Shown here: positions 8,574 to 17,064 of the stretch, piece by piece | How the letters are laid out: every line of letters begins with the position of its first letter | Position numbering within the stretch: position 1 is the first letter of the stretch | Origin: Pseudoxanthomonas koreensis_A | GTDB taxonomy: Bacteria; Pseudomonadota; Gammaproteobacteria; Xanthomonadales; Xanthomonadaceae | NCBI RefSeq assembly: GCF_041890415.1 | Contig: NZ_CP169056.1 | Location: 992,001 to 1,056,000 of the forward strand | Length of the DNA stretch: 64,000 nt | Reading direction: 5' to 3' | Translations under genes and position numbers: made by a program | The notes under the pieces: generated by a model | Databases searched by the model: none | The model's input: the letters and a program-made list of their open reading frames with translations, nothing else | What the model was told of the DNA's origin: nothing

Positions 8574-9821
8574 TCAGTCGCGCGCGTAGCGGGCAATGAA
8601 GTCCCGCACCTGCGGATACACCTTCTCGCGCCAGCGCCTGCCGCTGAAGATGCCGTAGTGGCCGGCGCCCTCCACGGTCAGGTGCTGGTGCTTTGCCTTG
8701 GGGATGCCGGTGCACAGGTCGTGGGCGGCACGGGTCTGGCCCAGGCCGGAGATGTCGTCCAGCTCGCCTTCGATGGTCATCAGCGCGCTGTGCCTGATCG
8801 CCGCCGGCTGCACCAGCTCGCGGCCGACGTTCCACTTGCCGCGCGGCAGCAGGAATTCCTGGAACACGGTACGGATGGTGTCCAGGTAGTACTCGGCGGG
8901 CATGTCCAGCACCGCGTTGTACTCGTCGTAGAACTTGCGGTGGGCCTGCGCATCCTGCAGGTCGCCCTTGACCAGGTCCGAGTAGAAATCCCAGTGCGAC
9001 ATAAAGTGGCGGCTCTGGTTCATCGCCAGGAAGCCGGCGTGCTGCAGGAAGCCCGGGTACACCGCGCGGCCCTGGCCCGGGTACGGCGGCGGCACGGTAT
9101 GGATGACGTTGTTCTCGAACCACGACAGCAGGTTGCGCGTGGCCAGGTTGTTGACCGCAGTCGGGCTCAGGCGTGCGTCCACCGGGCCGCCCATCAGCAC
9201 CAGCGAGCGCGGCGCCGGCTCACCGCGGCTGGCCATCAGCGATACCGCCGCCAGCACCGGCACCACCGGCTGGCACACCGCGATCACATTCAGCGTTGCG
9301 GCGCCGATGTGGCGGATGAAATCCTCCACGTAGGCGATGTAGTCGTCCAGGCCGAATGCGCCGTCTTCCACCGGCACCATGCGCGCGTCGATCCAGTCGA
9401 CCACGAACACCTTGTGGTCGCGCAGCAGGGTGCTCACGGTATCGCGCAGCAGGGTGGCGTGGTGCCCGGACAGCGGCGCCACCACCAGCACCACCGGATC
9501 GTCCTTGAGTGCGGCGATGGTGGCGGCGTCATCGGTATAACGCTTGAACCGCACCAGCCGGCAGAACGGCTTGCGCAGCACCTCCTGCTCCAGCACCGGC
9601 ACCTTGTGGCCGTCCACCTCGACCTCGTGGATGCCCCAGGCCGGCTTTTCGTAATCCTTGCCCAGCCGGTGCATCAGCTCGTTGCCGGCGGCGATGCGCT
9701 CGGCGCCAGGCAGCGAGGATGCCCAGCTCGCCTGGTCGGAAAAGATGCGGGAGTTGGCCTGGGCCAGATGGATCCAGGGCGCCATCATCGCCCTGTTCAG
9801 TTCGTGCAGTTGATAGAGCAT
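8574..9821 (-). CDS. phaZ: intracellular poly(3-hydroxybutyrate) depolymerase
   Basis: 415 residues, the normal length of the PhaZ1 family. It degrades stored polyhydroxybutyrate granules in the cytoplasm. The expected nucleophile is a cysteine: AVCQPVV with C183, the same position as in Ralstonia PhaZ1. The acid is in EGELDDISG and the histidine in GAGHYGIFSG. No signal peptide, so it acts on native intracellular granules. A promoter with TCGACA/TAGGAT precedes it. No phaC or phaB gene is in this window. Confidence 0.92.
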   Translation of the reverse strand: MLYQLHELNRAMMAPWIHLAQANSRIFSDQASWASSLPGAERIAAGNELMHRLGKDYEKPAWGIHEVEVDGHKVPVLEQEVLRKPFCRLVRFKRYTDDAATIAALKDDPVVLVVAPLSGHHATLLRDTVSTLLRDHKVFVVDWIDARMVPVEDGAFGLDDYIAYVEDFIRHIGAATLNVIAVCQPVVPVLAAVSLMASRGEPAPRSLVLMGGPVDARLSPTAVNNLATRNLLSWFENNVIHTVPPPYPGQGRAVYPGFLQHAGFLAMNQSRHFMSHWDFYSDLVKGDLQDAQAHRKFYDEYNAVLDMPAEYYLDTIRTVFQEFLLPRGKWNVGRELVQPAAIRHSALMTIEGELDDISGLGQTRAAHDLCTGIPKAKHQHLTVEGAGHYGIFSGRRWREKVYPQVRDFIARYARD

Positions 9822-9859
9822 CGTCAGGCCACGCTGTCGTGGGATTGTTGCATTGCGTC

Positions 9860-9887
9860 ATCCTAACGGATTCGGACGGGCTGTCGA
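9860..9887 (-). promoter_or_regulatory. phaZ promoter (-35 TCGACA, -10 TAGGAT)
   Basis: On the minus strand, TCGACA (9882-9887) and TAGGAT (9860-9865) are separated by 16 nt, which is close to sigma-70 spacing. The start codon follows 38 nt after the -10. Confidence 0.5.
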
Positions 9888-9925
9888 TGGATGCGTCGCA
9901 GGGCGGCTGAGACGGCAATCGTGGT

Positions 9926-10636
9926 CTAGCCCCCGGGCGGGCGCGCCGGGCGCCGATGGTCGCGGCGCGAGGCCAGCCGGTCAGCCAGGCGGGTGGGCTC
10001 GGGCAGGCGATAGCCGGCCAGCCAGCCCGGCACCAGGGCCGCCGCGCTGTCCAGGCACACGCGATGGCCGGGCGAGACGATCAGCGGCCTGCAGCGCGGC
10101 TTGCTGCGCAGGACCCAGCCGATCTGCCGGCCCTGGTGCAGCAGCGGGCAGCGGTCGCCGCGTTCGGGCCCGGGCTCCAGGTGCTGGCCGACCAGCACGC
10201 TCTTGCCTACGCCCAGGCTTGGCAGCCCGGTGGCCACGCCGAAATGGGCGGCAATGCCGAGCCCGCGTGGATGGGCGATGCCATGGCCGTCGATCACTGC
10301 CAGGTCGGGCGGGTGCTGCAGCATGGCCAGCGCTTCCAGCAGTGCCGGCAACTCGCGGAAGCTGAGCAGGCCGGGCACGTACGGCATGCGGGTGGGGATG
10401 CGCGCCACGTGCGATTCCAGCGGTTGCAGCGTGCGTGCATCCAGCATCACCACCGCCGCCCGGGTCACGGCGCCATGCTCTTCGAAGCCGACGTCGAACC
10501 CGGCCACGGTCCGCAGCGGCGCATGGAAGCCATCCTCCAGGCTGACCCGTGCGGCCAGTCCGGCCTGCAGCCTGCGCGCACCGGCGAGGGTGCCGTCCCA
10601 GCCGGGGAAGGGATCGGTCGTGGTGGATGGGGCCAT
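9926..10636 (-). CDS. nfi: endonuclease V (deoxyinosine 3' endonuclease)
   Basis: 236 residues. The family core is intact: VAGFDVGFE (first metal Asp), PYVPGLLSFRELPALLEAL (the PYVPGxLxFRE wedge motif), DGHGIAHPRGLGIAAHFG (second metal Asp and the HPR loop) and LGVGKSVLVG. It nicks DNA one nucleotide 3' of deaminated bases such as hypoxanthine, starting repair. The C-terminal 20 residues are Arg/Pro-rich and unlikely to be conserved. It is divergent from gpmA, with the 13-bp repeat between them. Confidence 0.9.
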   Translation of the reverse strand: MAPSTTTDPFPGWDGTLAGARRLQAGLAARVSLEDGFHAPLRTVAGFDVGFEEHGAVTRAAVVMLDARTLQPLESHVARIPTRMPYVPGLLSFRELPALLEALAMLQHPPDLAVIDGHGIAHPRGLGIAAHFGVATGLPSLGVGKSVLVGQHLEPGPERGDRCPLLHQGRQIGWVLRSKPRCRPLIVSPGHRVCLDSAAALVPGWLAGYRLPEPTRLADRLASRRDHRRPARPPGG

Positions 10637-10700
10637 GGCCGATGATGGGCGCTGCCCGCGTGAAGCAGGGGCGAAGCGCGGCGCATGCTACGGCGCGGGG

Positions 10701-10752
10701 CACCATGCCGGTACGCCATGCCGCTACGCCATGCCGGTACGCCATGCCGGTA
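10701..10752 (+). repeat. 13-bp tandem repeat, four copies, in the gpmA promoter
   Basis: Unit cgccatgccggta at 10714-10726 (one mismatch), 10727-10739 and 10740-10752, plus a first copy with one change at 10701-10713. The last two bases of copy four are the first two of the TACAAT -10 box of gpmA, so the array occupies the -35 and spacer positions. Confidence 0.92.
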
Positions 10753-10756
10753 CAAT
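10751..10756 (+). promoter_or_regulatory. gpmA -10 box TACAAT
   Basis: TACAAT lies 38 nt before the gpmA GTG start. The only sequence available for a -35 is inside the 13-bp repeat; no TTGACA-like hexamer is present there. Confidence 0.6.
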
Positions 10757-10794
10757 CGCGGCCTGTCCCATCGTCCGCACCGGAGAACCCTACA

Positions 10795-11544
10795 GTGACC
10801 CGCAAGCTCGTCCTGCTGCGCCACGGCCAGAGCCAGTGGAACCTCGAAAACCGTTTCACCGGCTGGGTCGATGTGGACCTGACCGAGCAGGGCCGCGCCG
10901 AAGCCGCTGCCGGTGGCAAGGTCATGCGCGAGGAGGGCCTGCAGTTCGACGTGGCCTACACCTCCACCCTCAAGCGCGCCATCCGCACCCTCAACCTCGC
11001 CCTGGGCGAGCTGGGCCAGGACTGGTTGCCGGTGCACAAGAGCTGGCGCCTCAACGAGCGCCATTACGGTGCCCTGCAGGGCCTGGACAAGGCGGAAACC
11101 GCGGCCAAGCATGGCGAGGAGCAGGTCAAGATCTGGCGTCGCTCCTACGACGTGCCGCCGCCGCCGATGGCCCTGGACGATCCCGGCCACCCGGCCAACG
11201 ACACCCGCTACGCCGGCCTGGATCGCAATGCGCTGCCGGCCACCGAGTCCCTGGCCACCACCCTGGATCGGGTGCTGCCGTACTGGCACGACGCCATCGC
11301 GCCGCAGCTCAAGGCCGGTCGCACGGTGCTGGTGGCCGCGCACGGCAACTCGCTGCGTGCCCTGTACAAGTACCTCACCGGCGTGTCCAGGGAAGCGATC
11401 CTGGAACTCAACATTCCCACCGGCATCCCGCTGCTGTTCGAGCTGGACGATGAGCTGAAGGTGGTGTCGCACCGCTACCTGGGCGATCCGGAAGCCGCGC
11501 GCCGCGCCGCCGAGGCGGTGGCCAACCAGGGCAAGGCAAAGTAG
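10795..11544 (+). CDS. gpmA: 2,3-bisphosphoglycerate-dependent phosphoglycerate mutase
   Basis: 249 residues, the standard length of dPGM. It interconverts 3- and 2-phosphoglycerate in glycolysis and gluconeogenesis. LVLLRHGQSQWN carries the phospho-accepting His, RLNERHYGALQG the catalytic Glu, and LVAAHGNSLRALYKYL the second His. Translation starts at GTG 10795, with GGAGA 8 nt upstream; longer readings upstream run through the repeat array. A strong hairpin terminator follows 25 nt after the stop, so it is monocistronic. Confidence 0.96.
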   Translation: MTRKLVLLRHGQSQWNLENRFTGWVDVDLTEQGRAEAAAGGKVMREEGLQFDVAYTSTLKRAIRTLNLALGELGQDWLPVHKSWRLNERHYGALQGLDKAETAAKHGEEQVKIWRRSYDVPPPPMALDDPGHPANDTRYAGLDRNALPATESLATTLDRVLPYWHDAIAPQLKAGRTVLVAAHGNSLRALYKYLTGVSREAILELNIPTGIPLLFELDDELKVVSHRYLGDPEAARRAAEAVANQGKAK

Positions 11545-11568
11545 CGCCAGACCCGGCATCGACACGTG

Positions 11569-11597
11569 GAACACCCGGCTACGGCCGGGTGTTCTCG
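11569..11597 (+). terminator. gpmA rho-independent terminator
   Basis: Perfect 11-bp stem gaacacccggc (11569-11579) with gccgggtgttc (11584-11594), tetraloop tacg, then tcg tt. It ends the gpmA transcript ahead of the next promoter. Confidence 0.85.
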
Positions 11598-11655
11598 TTG
11601 CGCCATCCGTTATCGCGTGTCGTTGTGGCCGGGGGATGGCCGGGCCGCGGTGGCC

Positions 11656-11661
11656 TACAAT
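11656..11661 (+). promoter_or_regulatory. -10 box TACAAT of the phospholipase D-type gene
   Basis: TACAAT ends 30 nt before the ATG at 11692 and after the gpmA terminator. No clear -35. Confidence 0.5.
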
Positions 11662-11691
11662 CAACCGCACCGAAGGCACTGCGGGACGACG

Positions 11692-13254
11692 ATGGGGAGC
11701 AGGGCGCTCAAGTGGATCGGCATCGCGCTGGCCGTGTTCACCGCGGCCTCGCTGCTGTCGCTGTACGCCTATGGCCGATTCGCCGAGCGCGTGCGCGGGC
11801 CGCAATCGCACGCGCTGGAACTGCAGGTCAACGGCACCGTGCTGGACCGGGCGATCGCCCCGATGACCGCGGCCCGCCCCGGCCAGACCGGGATGCTGAT
11901 CCTGTCCGACAACCTCGACGCCTTCGCCGCGCGCGCGGCCACCGCGCGGATGGCCGGCCGCAGCCTGGACCTGCAGTACTACATCTGGCATGCCGACTTC
12001 ACCGGCAACCTGATCTACAACGAACTGCTGCGCGCCGCCGACCGTGGCGTGCGGATACGCCTGCTGCTGGATGACCTGAACGTGCACGGCAGCGATTCGG
12101 TGCTGGCCTCGCTGGACAGCCATCCGCTGGTCGAGGTGCGCCTGTTCAACCCGACCCGTGCGCGCGAAGGCACCGTGGCCCGCGGCGTCGAACTGCTGCT
12201 GCGGTTCCTGAGCCTGAACCGGCGCATGCACAACAAGACCTGGATCGCCGACGGCCGCCTGGCCATCGTCGGCGGGCGCAACATCGGCGACGAATATTTC
12301 GACGCGGCACCGGACGTCAACTTCATGGATACCGACGTGGCGGTCGTCGGCCCGGCGGTGGCGCAGTCCGAGGCGATCTTCGACGCCTACTGGAACAGCG
12401 CTTCGGCGATCCCGCTGGAGGCGCTGGTCCAGGCCAGGCCCGGCGCGCTGGAGAAGCTGCGTGGCGGCATCGATGCCGGGCTGCAGTCGGTGCGTGCCGC
12501 GCCCTACGCGCAGCGCCTGCGCCAGTCGCCACTGGTGCAGGCGTTGAACCAGGGGCGCACGCGGATGCACTGGACCACCGAGGCGGCCGTGGTATCCGAC
12601 CCGCCGGAAAAGGCCGAAGGCGCCACGCCCGAGCCGGACTGGATGACGCCGATCCTGCTGGAGCACGCCTCGCGTGCGCAGCGCGAGCTAAAGGTCGTGT
12701 CCCCGTACTTCGTGCCCGGCGACAACGGGGTCGAATGGATCGCCGGGCTGCGCCAGCGTGGCGTCGAGGTCGGCATCCTCACCAACTCGCTGGCGGCCAA
12801 CGACGTGATGGCGGTGCACGGCGGCTATGCCAACTACCGGGTGCCGCTGTTGCGCAGCGGGGTGTCGCTGTTCGAACTCAAGCCGCAGGGCCGGGTCGAT
12901 GGCAGCCTGTTCGGTTCCAGCGGCGCCAGCCTGCACACCAAGGCCTTCATCGTGGATGGCAGTGGCGGCTTCATCGGCTCGTTCAATCTCGACCCGCGCT
13001 CGATCAACCTCAATACCGAGATGGGCCTGCTGTTCGATTCGCCCGCCGCCGCCGCCGAACTGGAAGCGCTGTACCAGGCCAAGACCGCAGCCGACACCAG
13101 CTACCGGCTGCAACTGATGGATGACGGCAGCCTGCGCTGGCACGACGATGCCGCACAACCGCCCGAGGTCTGGGACAAGGAGCCGGAAGCCAGCATCTGG
13201 CGCCGCGCCGGTGCCTGGCTGGTGGGCTGGCTCCCGGTGGAATCGCAACTGTAG
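11692..13254 (+). CDS. phospholipase D-family protein, cardiolipin synthase-like
   Basis: 520 residues from the ATG at 11692, which begins an N-terminal membrane anchor (WIGIALAVFTAASLLSLYAYG). Both HKD motifs are present: H180-N-K...D in HNKTWIADGRLAIVGGRN, and H415-T-K...D in HTKAFIVDGSGGFIGSFN, each with the Gly-Gly/Ser and Asn that follow. The layout is that of ClsC/YmdC-type cardiolipin synthases, which condense phosphatidylglycerol with another phospholipid at the inner membrane, but other PLD transferases have the same motifs. The stop codon TAG is part of the GTAG head of a repeat element that starts at 13251. Confidence 0.85.
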   Translation: MGSRALKWIGIALAVFTAASLLSLYAYGRFAERVRGPQSHALELQVNGTVLDRAIAPMTAARPGQTGMLILSDNLDAFAARAATARMAGRSLDLQYYIWHADFTGNLIYNELLRAADRGVRIRLLLDDLNVHGSDSVLASLDSHPLVEVRLFNPTRAREGTVARGVELLLRFLSLNRRMHNKTWIADGRLAIVGGRNIGDEYFDAAPDVNFMDTDVAVVGPAVAQSEAIFDAYWNSASAIPLEALVQARPGALEKLRGGIDAGLQSVRAAPYAQRLRQSPLVQALNQGRTRMHWTTEAAVVSDPPEKAEGATPEPDWMTPILLEHASRAQRELKVVSPYFVPGDNGVEWIAGLRQRGVEVGILTNSLAANDVMAVHGGYANYRVPLLRSGVSLFELKPQGRVDGSLFGSSGASLHTKAFIVDGSGGFIGSFNLDPRSINLNTEMGLLFDSPAAAAELEALYQAKTAADTSYRLQLMDDGSLRWHDDAAQPPEVWDKEPEASIWRRAGAWLVGWLPVESQL

Positions 13255-13349
13255 GAGCCGGGCTCGCCGGCGACCGCGGCGCGGCGTGGTGTGGCGTGTC
13301 GCGATGCCGCAGCCTGCGCCGCGGTCGCCGGCAAGTCCGGCTCCTACAG
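13249..13349. repeat. inverted pair of GTAG-type REP elements
   Basis: Arms 13249-13282 and 13316-13349 (34 nt each) are inverted copies with two differences, both compatible with G-U pairing, around a 33-nt spacer. Each arm is a GTAGGAGCC head, a small stem-loop of the GCCGG/CCGGC type and a GACCGCGG tail. This is the form of SMAG/REP elements in Stenotrophomonas and relatives. It lies between the convergent PLD and mfd genes and could act as a large transcription-blocking hairpin. The left head supplies the PLD stop codon. Confidence 0.88.
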
Positions 13350-13382
13350 GAATCGTGCCGCTCGATTCCCTGCGCAAACGCA

Positions 13383-13444
13383 CCCGCGATGCCAGCGCTC
13401 AGCCCGGTGTCATCGCCCGCGATGGCAGCGCTCAGCCCGGCGTC
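13383..13444. repeat. 33-bp near-duplicate over the 3' end of mfd
   Basis: The 29-nt segments 13383-13411 and 13416-13444 are near-identical direct copies with a 33-bp period (cccgcgatg, then c or g, then cagcgctcagcccgg, then t or c, then gtc). The inner copy contains the mfd stop codon and last codons; the outer lies beyond it. It looks like a local tandem duplication of the gene end. Confidence 0.75.
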
Positions 13445-16400
13445 AGCGTGGTCATCAATGCGCGCGCGGCGTTGAAGCGGTCCGCCGGTTCCGGCAGCGG
13501 CACCCGGATGCGCAGCTTCTCCGGGCCTTCCATCGCGTACAGCTTCGGCTGCTGCTGGATCATCCGGATCACCGACATCGGGTCGACGCGGGGTTTGGCC
13601 TCGAACACGATCCGTCCGCCGCTCTCGCCCAGTTCCAGCTTGCGGATGCCCAGCGCCCCGGCCTGGCGCTTCAGCTCGGCGATGGCGAACATGTGCTTGA
13701 CCGGATCCGGCAGCAGGCCGAAGCGATCGATCATCTCCACCTGCAGTTCGCGCAGGGCCTCGTCGTCGCGCGCGCTGGAGATGCGCTTGTACAACGTGAG
13801 CCTGGTGTGCACGTCGGGCAGGTAATCCTCCGGGATCAACGCCGGCACGTGCAGTTCGACCTCGGCGCCGCGCGCTTCCTCGCCCGCGTCCAGGTCGGGC
13901 AGGGTGCCCTGGCGGATGCTGCGTACCGCCCGCTCCAGCAGTTCGGTGTACAGGCTGAAACCGACCTCGGCCATCTGCCCGCTCTGGTCCTCGCCGAGCA
14001 GTTCGCCGGCGCCGCGGATCTCCAGGTCGTGGGTGGCCAGGGTGAAGCCGGCGCCCAGCTCGTCCATCGAGGCGATCGCCTCCAGCCGCTTCTCCGCATC
14101 CGGAGTCATCGCGCGCCGGTCCGGTGGCACCAGCAGGTAGGCGTAGGCGCGATGGTGCGAGCGGCCGACGCGGCCGCGCAGCTGGTGCAGCTGGGCCAGG
14201 CCGAAGCGGTCGGCGCGGTTGATGACGATGGTGTTGGCGTTGGGGATGTCGATGCCCGATTCGATGATCGTGGTCGACAGCAGCACGTTGAAGCGCTGCT
14301 TCTGGAAGTCCACCATCACCCGTTCCAGCTCGCGCTCCGGCATCTGTCCGTGGGCGATGCCGATGCGCGCCTCCGGCACCAGTTCGGACAGCTGGCGCTG
14401 CATGCGGCCGATGCTTTCCACGTCGTTGTGCAGGAAGTACAGCTGGCCGCCGCGCGCCAGCTCGCGCTGGAACGCCTCGCGCAGCTGCGCATCGTCCCAG
14501 GGCACGACGAAGGTCTGCACTGCCAGCCGGTTCGGCGGCGCGGTGGCAATGATCGACAGGTCGCGCAGCCCGGCCATGGCCATGTTCAGCGTGCGCGGGA
14601 TCGGGGTGGCGGTGAGGGTGAGCAGGTGGACATTCGCACGAAGGGCTTTCAGCGCCTCCTTCTGGCGCACGCCGAAGCGCTGCTCCTCGTCGACGATGAC
14701 CAGGCCCAGGTCCTTGAACTTCACGTCCGCCTGCAGCAGGCGGTGGGTGCCGACGATCACGTCGATCTCGCCACGCGCCACCTTCTCCAGCTCGGCCTTG
14801 ATCTCCTTGGTGCTCTTGAAGCGCGACAGCACCTCCACCTTCAGCGGCCAGTCGGCGAAACGGTCGCGGAAACTGCGGAAGTGCTGCTCGGCCAGCAGGG
14901 TGGTCGGCACCAGCACGGCCACCTGGCGTCCGCCGCTGGCCGCGGCGAAGGCCGCGCGCACGGCGACCTCGGTCTTGCCGAAGCCCACGTCGCCGCACAC
15001 CACCCGGTCCATCGGCTGGCTGGATTGCAGGTCGCGCAGTACCGCTTCGATCGCCGCGTGCTGGTCCGGGGTTTCCTCGAACGGGAAGCCGGCGGCGAAG
15101 CCTTCGTACATGGCCCGGTCGATATCCAGCGCCAGGCCGGCGCGGGCCTGGCGCCGGGCCTGGATCTCCAGCAGCTCGGCGGCCACGTCGCGGACCTTTT
15201 CCTGCGCCTTGCGCTTGGCCTTGGCCCACTGTTCGCCGCCGAGCGAATGCAGCGGCGCGGTGTCCGGCGAGGCCCCGGAGTAGCGGCTGACCAGGTGCAA
15301 CTGGGCCACCGGCACGTACAGGCGGTCGCCCTTGGCGTACTCGATGTCCAGGAACTCGCCGGGCATGCCGCCGATGTCCATCGCGACGAGTCCTCGATAC
15401 CGACCGACGCCATGGTCCTCGTGGACGATGGGCGCGCCTTCGGTCAGCTCGCCCAGGTCGCGGATGATCGCTTCCGGTTCGCGCCCGGCACGGCGCGCGC
15501 GTCGCGGCAGCGCGGCGCGCTCGGGGAACAGCTGGCGCTCGGTGAGGACCACGAACTGCGGCGCGTCGATGGCGAAGCCATCTTCCAGCGGCGCCACGGT
15601 GAGGACGAAGTCCGTGTTGTCCGGCGGCTGCGCCGCCGGATCAACTGCCGCCGTTGGAGCAGCGCTGTCGCGTCGCTCAACGCCGGCGGGAGTGGCTGCG
15701 AGGAACGAGGGAAAGTCCGGGACAATGCGCGGCCGCAGGCCCGCTGCCTGCAGAACGTCCAGCAATGCCTCGCGGCGACCGGGTGAATCGGCGGCCACCA
15801 GCACCCGGCCCGGGTAGCTGGCCAGGAAACTGCGCAACGCCTCGCCGGCGCGCGCATGGTCGGGCCCGGCCACCGGCAGCGACGGTGCAGGCTGGTCGCC
15901 CAGTGCGGCGGCCTCGGCGGTGTGGGTGTGCTCGGCACCGCAGACTTCCACGCGGATGCCGCGGTTGAGATGTTCGCGCAGCGCGTCCGGTGGCAGGTAC
16001 AGCTCGGCCGGCGGCAGCACGGGGTGCTCGACATCGTGCCTGCGCTGCTCGTAACGGTTGCCGGTCTGCTGCCAGAACGCATCGGCCGCGGCGCTGGCGC
16101 CGTCGGCCAGTACCGGCAGCGCGCTCACCGGCAGGTAGTCGAACAGGGTGGCGGTCGCGGGCGAGCCATCGCGCGCCGGGGGAAAGAACAGCGGCAGGTA
16201 GTACTCGATGCCGGCCGGCGCCAGGCCGGCCTTCAGGTCCTGGTACAGCGCGCTGCGCCGGGTGTCCAGGTCGAAGCGCTCGCGCAGCACGTCCAGCACG
16301 CGCGCGATGCTGGCATCGTCCATCGGCAGCTCGCGACCGGGCAGCATGTGCACCGCGTCGATGCGCTCCAGCGAGCGCTGGCTTTCCGGGTCGAAGCAGC

Positions 16401-17007
16401 GGATCGAGTCGATCTCGTCATCCAGCAGCTCGATCCGCAGCGGCGCATCGGCGCCCATCGGGTAGACGTCGAGCAGGCCGCCGCGCACGGCGAAGTCGCC
16501 CGGGTCCAGCACCTGCGGCACGTTGCGGTAGCCGGCCGACTCCAGCCGGCGCTTTTCCGCATCCAGGTCCAGGCGCTGGCCGCTGCCCAGGTCGAAGCTG
16601 CCGCCGCTGATGTAGCGCAGTGGCGGCAGGCGCTGGAGCAGGCTCTGCACCGGCACCACCACGATCCCGCGCTGCAGCTGCGGCAGCCGCTGCAGCGCGG
16701 CCAGGCGCTGGCTGACGATGTCCGGGTGCGGGCTGAAACGGTCGTAGGGCAGGGTTTCCCAATCCGGGAACGGCACCACCGGCAGGTCGGGGTCGGCACC
16801 GAGCAGGGTGTGCAGGTCCGCTTCGAGCTGGTGTGCGGACTGGTTGTCGCGGGCCACGAACAGCAGCGGCCCGGGGTGGGCGCGCGCGGCGTTGGCCAGG
16901 TGCCATGCCAGGGCCGACGGCGAGGCGGGCGCACGCCACCAGGCGCGGGCATGGCCGCGGCGCGGCAATGGGGGTGTTGGGGGCACGGAAACGGAAGCTG
17001 ACGACAT
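13432..17007 (-). CDS. mfd: transcription-repair coupling factor Mfd
   Basis: 1191 residues, normal for Mfd. It removes RNA polymerase stalled at DNA damage and recruits UvrA. N-terminal UvrB-like part (about 1-350, GDFAVRGGLLDVYPMG), RNA polymerase interaction domain around 500-570, then the RecG-like translocase: Walker A GDVGFGKTE with K678, DEEQRFG box, TATPIPRTLNMA, motif VI LHQLRGRVGR. The C-terminal TRCF domain (about 1030-1150) is present. A TACAAT box on the minus strand ends 9 nt before the ATG and there is no Shine-Dalgarno, so the leader is very short or absent. Confidence 0.97.
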   Translation of the reverse strand: MSSASVSVPPTPPLPRRGHARAWWRAPASPSALAWHLANAARAHPGPLLFVARDNQSAHQLEADLHTLLGADPDLPVVPFPDWETLPYDRFSPHPDIVSQRLAALQRLPQLQRGIVVVPVQSLLQRLPPLRYISGGSFDLGSGQRLDLDAEKRRLESAGYRNVPQVLDPGDFAVRGGLLDVYPMGADAPLRIELLDDEIDSIRCFDPESQRSLERIDAVHMLPGRELPMDDASIARVLDVLRERFDLDTRRSALYQDLKAGLAPAGIEYYLPLFFPPARDGSPATATLFDYLPVSALPVLADGASAAADAFWQQTGNRYEQRRHDVEHPVLPPAELYLPPDALREHLNRGIRVEVCGAEHTHTAEAAALGDQPAPSLPVAGPDHARAGEALRSFLASYPGRVLVAADSPGRREALLDVLQAAGLRPRIVPDFPSFLAATPAGVERRDSAAPTAAVDPAAQPPDNTDFVLTVAPLEDGFAIDAPQFVVLTERQLFPERAALPRRARRAGREPEAIIRDLGELTEGAPIVHEDHGVGRYRGLVAMDIGGMPGEFLDIEYAKGDRLYVPVAQLHLVSRYSGASPDTAPLHSLGGEQWAKAKRKAQEKVRDVAAELLEIQARRQARAGLALDIDRAMYEGFAAGFPFEETPDQHAAIEAVLRDLQSSQPMDRVVCGDVGFGKTEVAVRAAFAAASGGRQVAVLVPTTLLAEQHFRSFRDRFADWPLKVEVLSRFKSTKEIKAELEKVARGEIDVIVGTHRLLQADVKFKDLGLVIVDEEQRFGVRQKEALKALRANVHLLTLTATPIPRTLNMAMAGLRDLSIIATAPPNRLAVQTFVVPWDDAQLREAFQRELARGGQLYFLHNDVESIGRMQRQLSELVPEARIGIAHGQMPERELERVMVDFQKQRFNVLLSTTIIESGIDIPNANTIVINRADRFGLAQLHQLRGRVGRSHHRAYAYLLVPPDRRAMTPDAEKRLEAIASMDELGAGFTLATHDLEIRGAGELLGEDQSGQMAEVGFSLYTELLERAVRSIRQGTLPDLDAGEEARGAEVELHVPALIPEDYLPDVHTRLTLYKRISSARDDEALRELQVEMIDRFGLLPDPVKHMFAIAELKRQAGALGIRKLELGESGGRIVFEAKPRVDPMSVIRMIQQQPKLYAMEGPEKLRIRVPLPEPADRFNAARALMTTLTPG

Positions 17008-17016
17008 GGACCGCGC

Positions 17017-17022
17017 ATTGTA
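17017..17022 (-). promoter_or_regulatory. mfd -10 box TACAAT (near-leaderless)
   Basis: On the minus strand TACAAT is followed by gcgcggtcc and then the mfd ATG. A start 7 nt after the box would leave only 2-3 nt of leader. Confidence 0.5.
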
Positions 17023-17064
17023 GCCGTGCCGGCCAGGCCGGCCGTGGACGCGGGCGGCCTAGGC

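Noticed and set aside
13291..15786. An 831-codon open frame on the plus strand across mfd
   Set aside because: Antisense to mfd, no domain visible, His/Arg/Gln-rich; a composition artefact.
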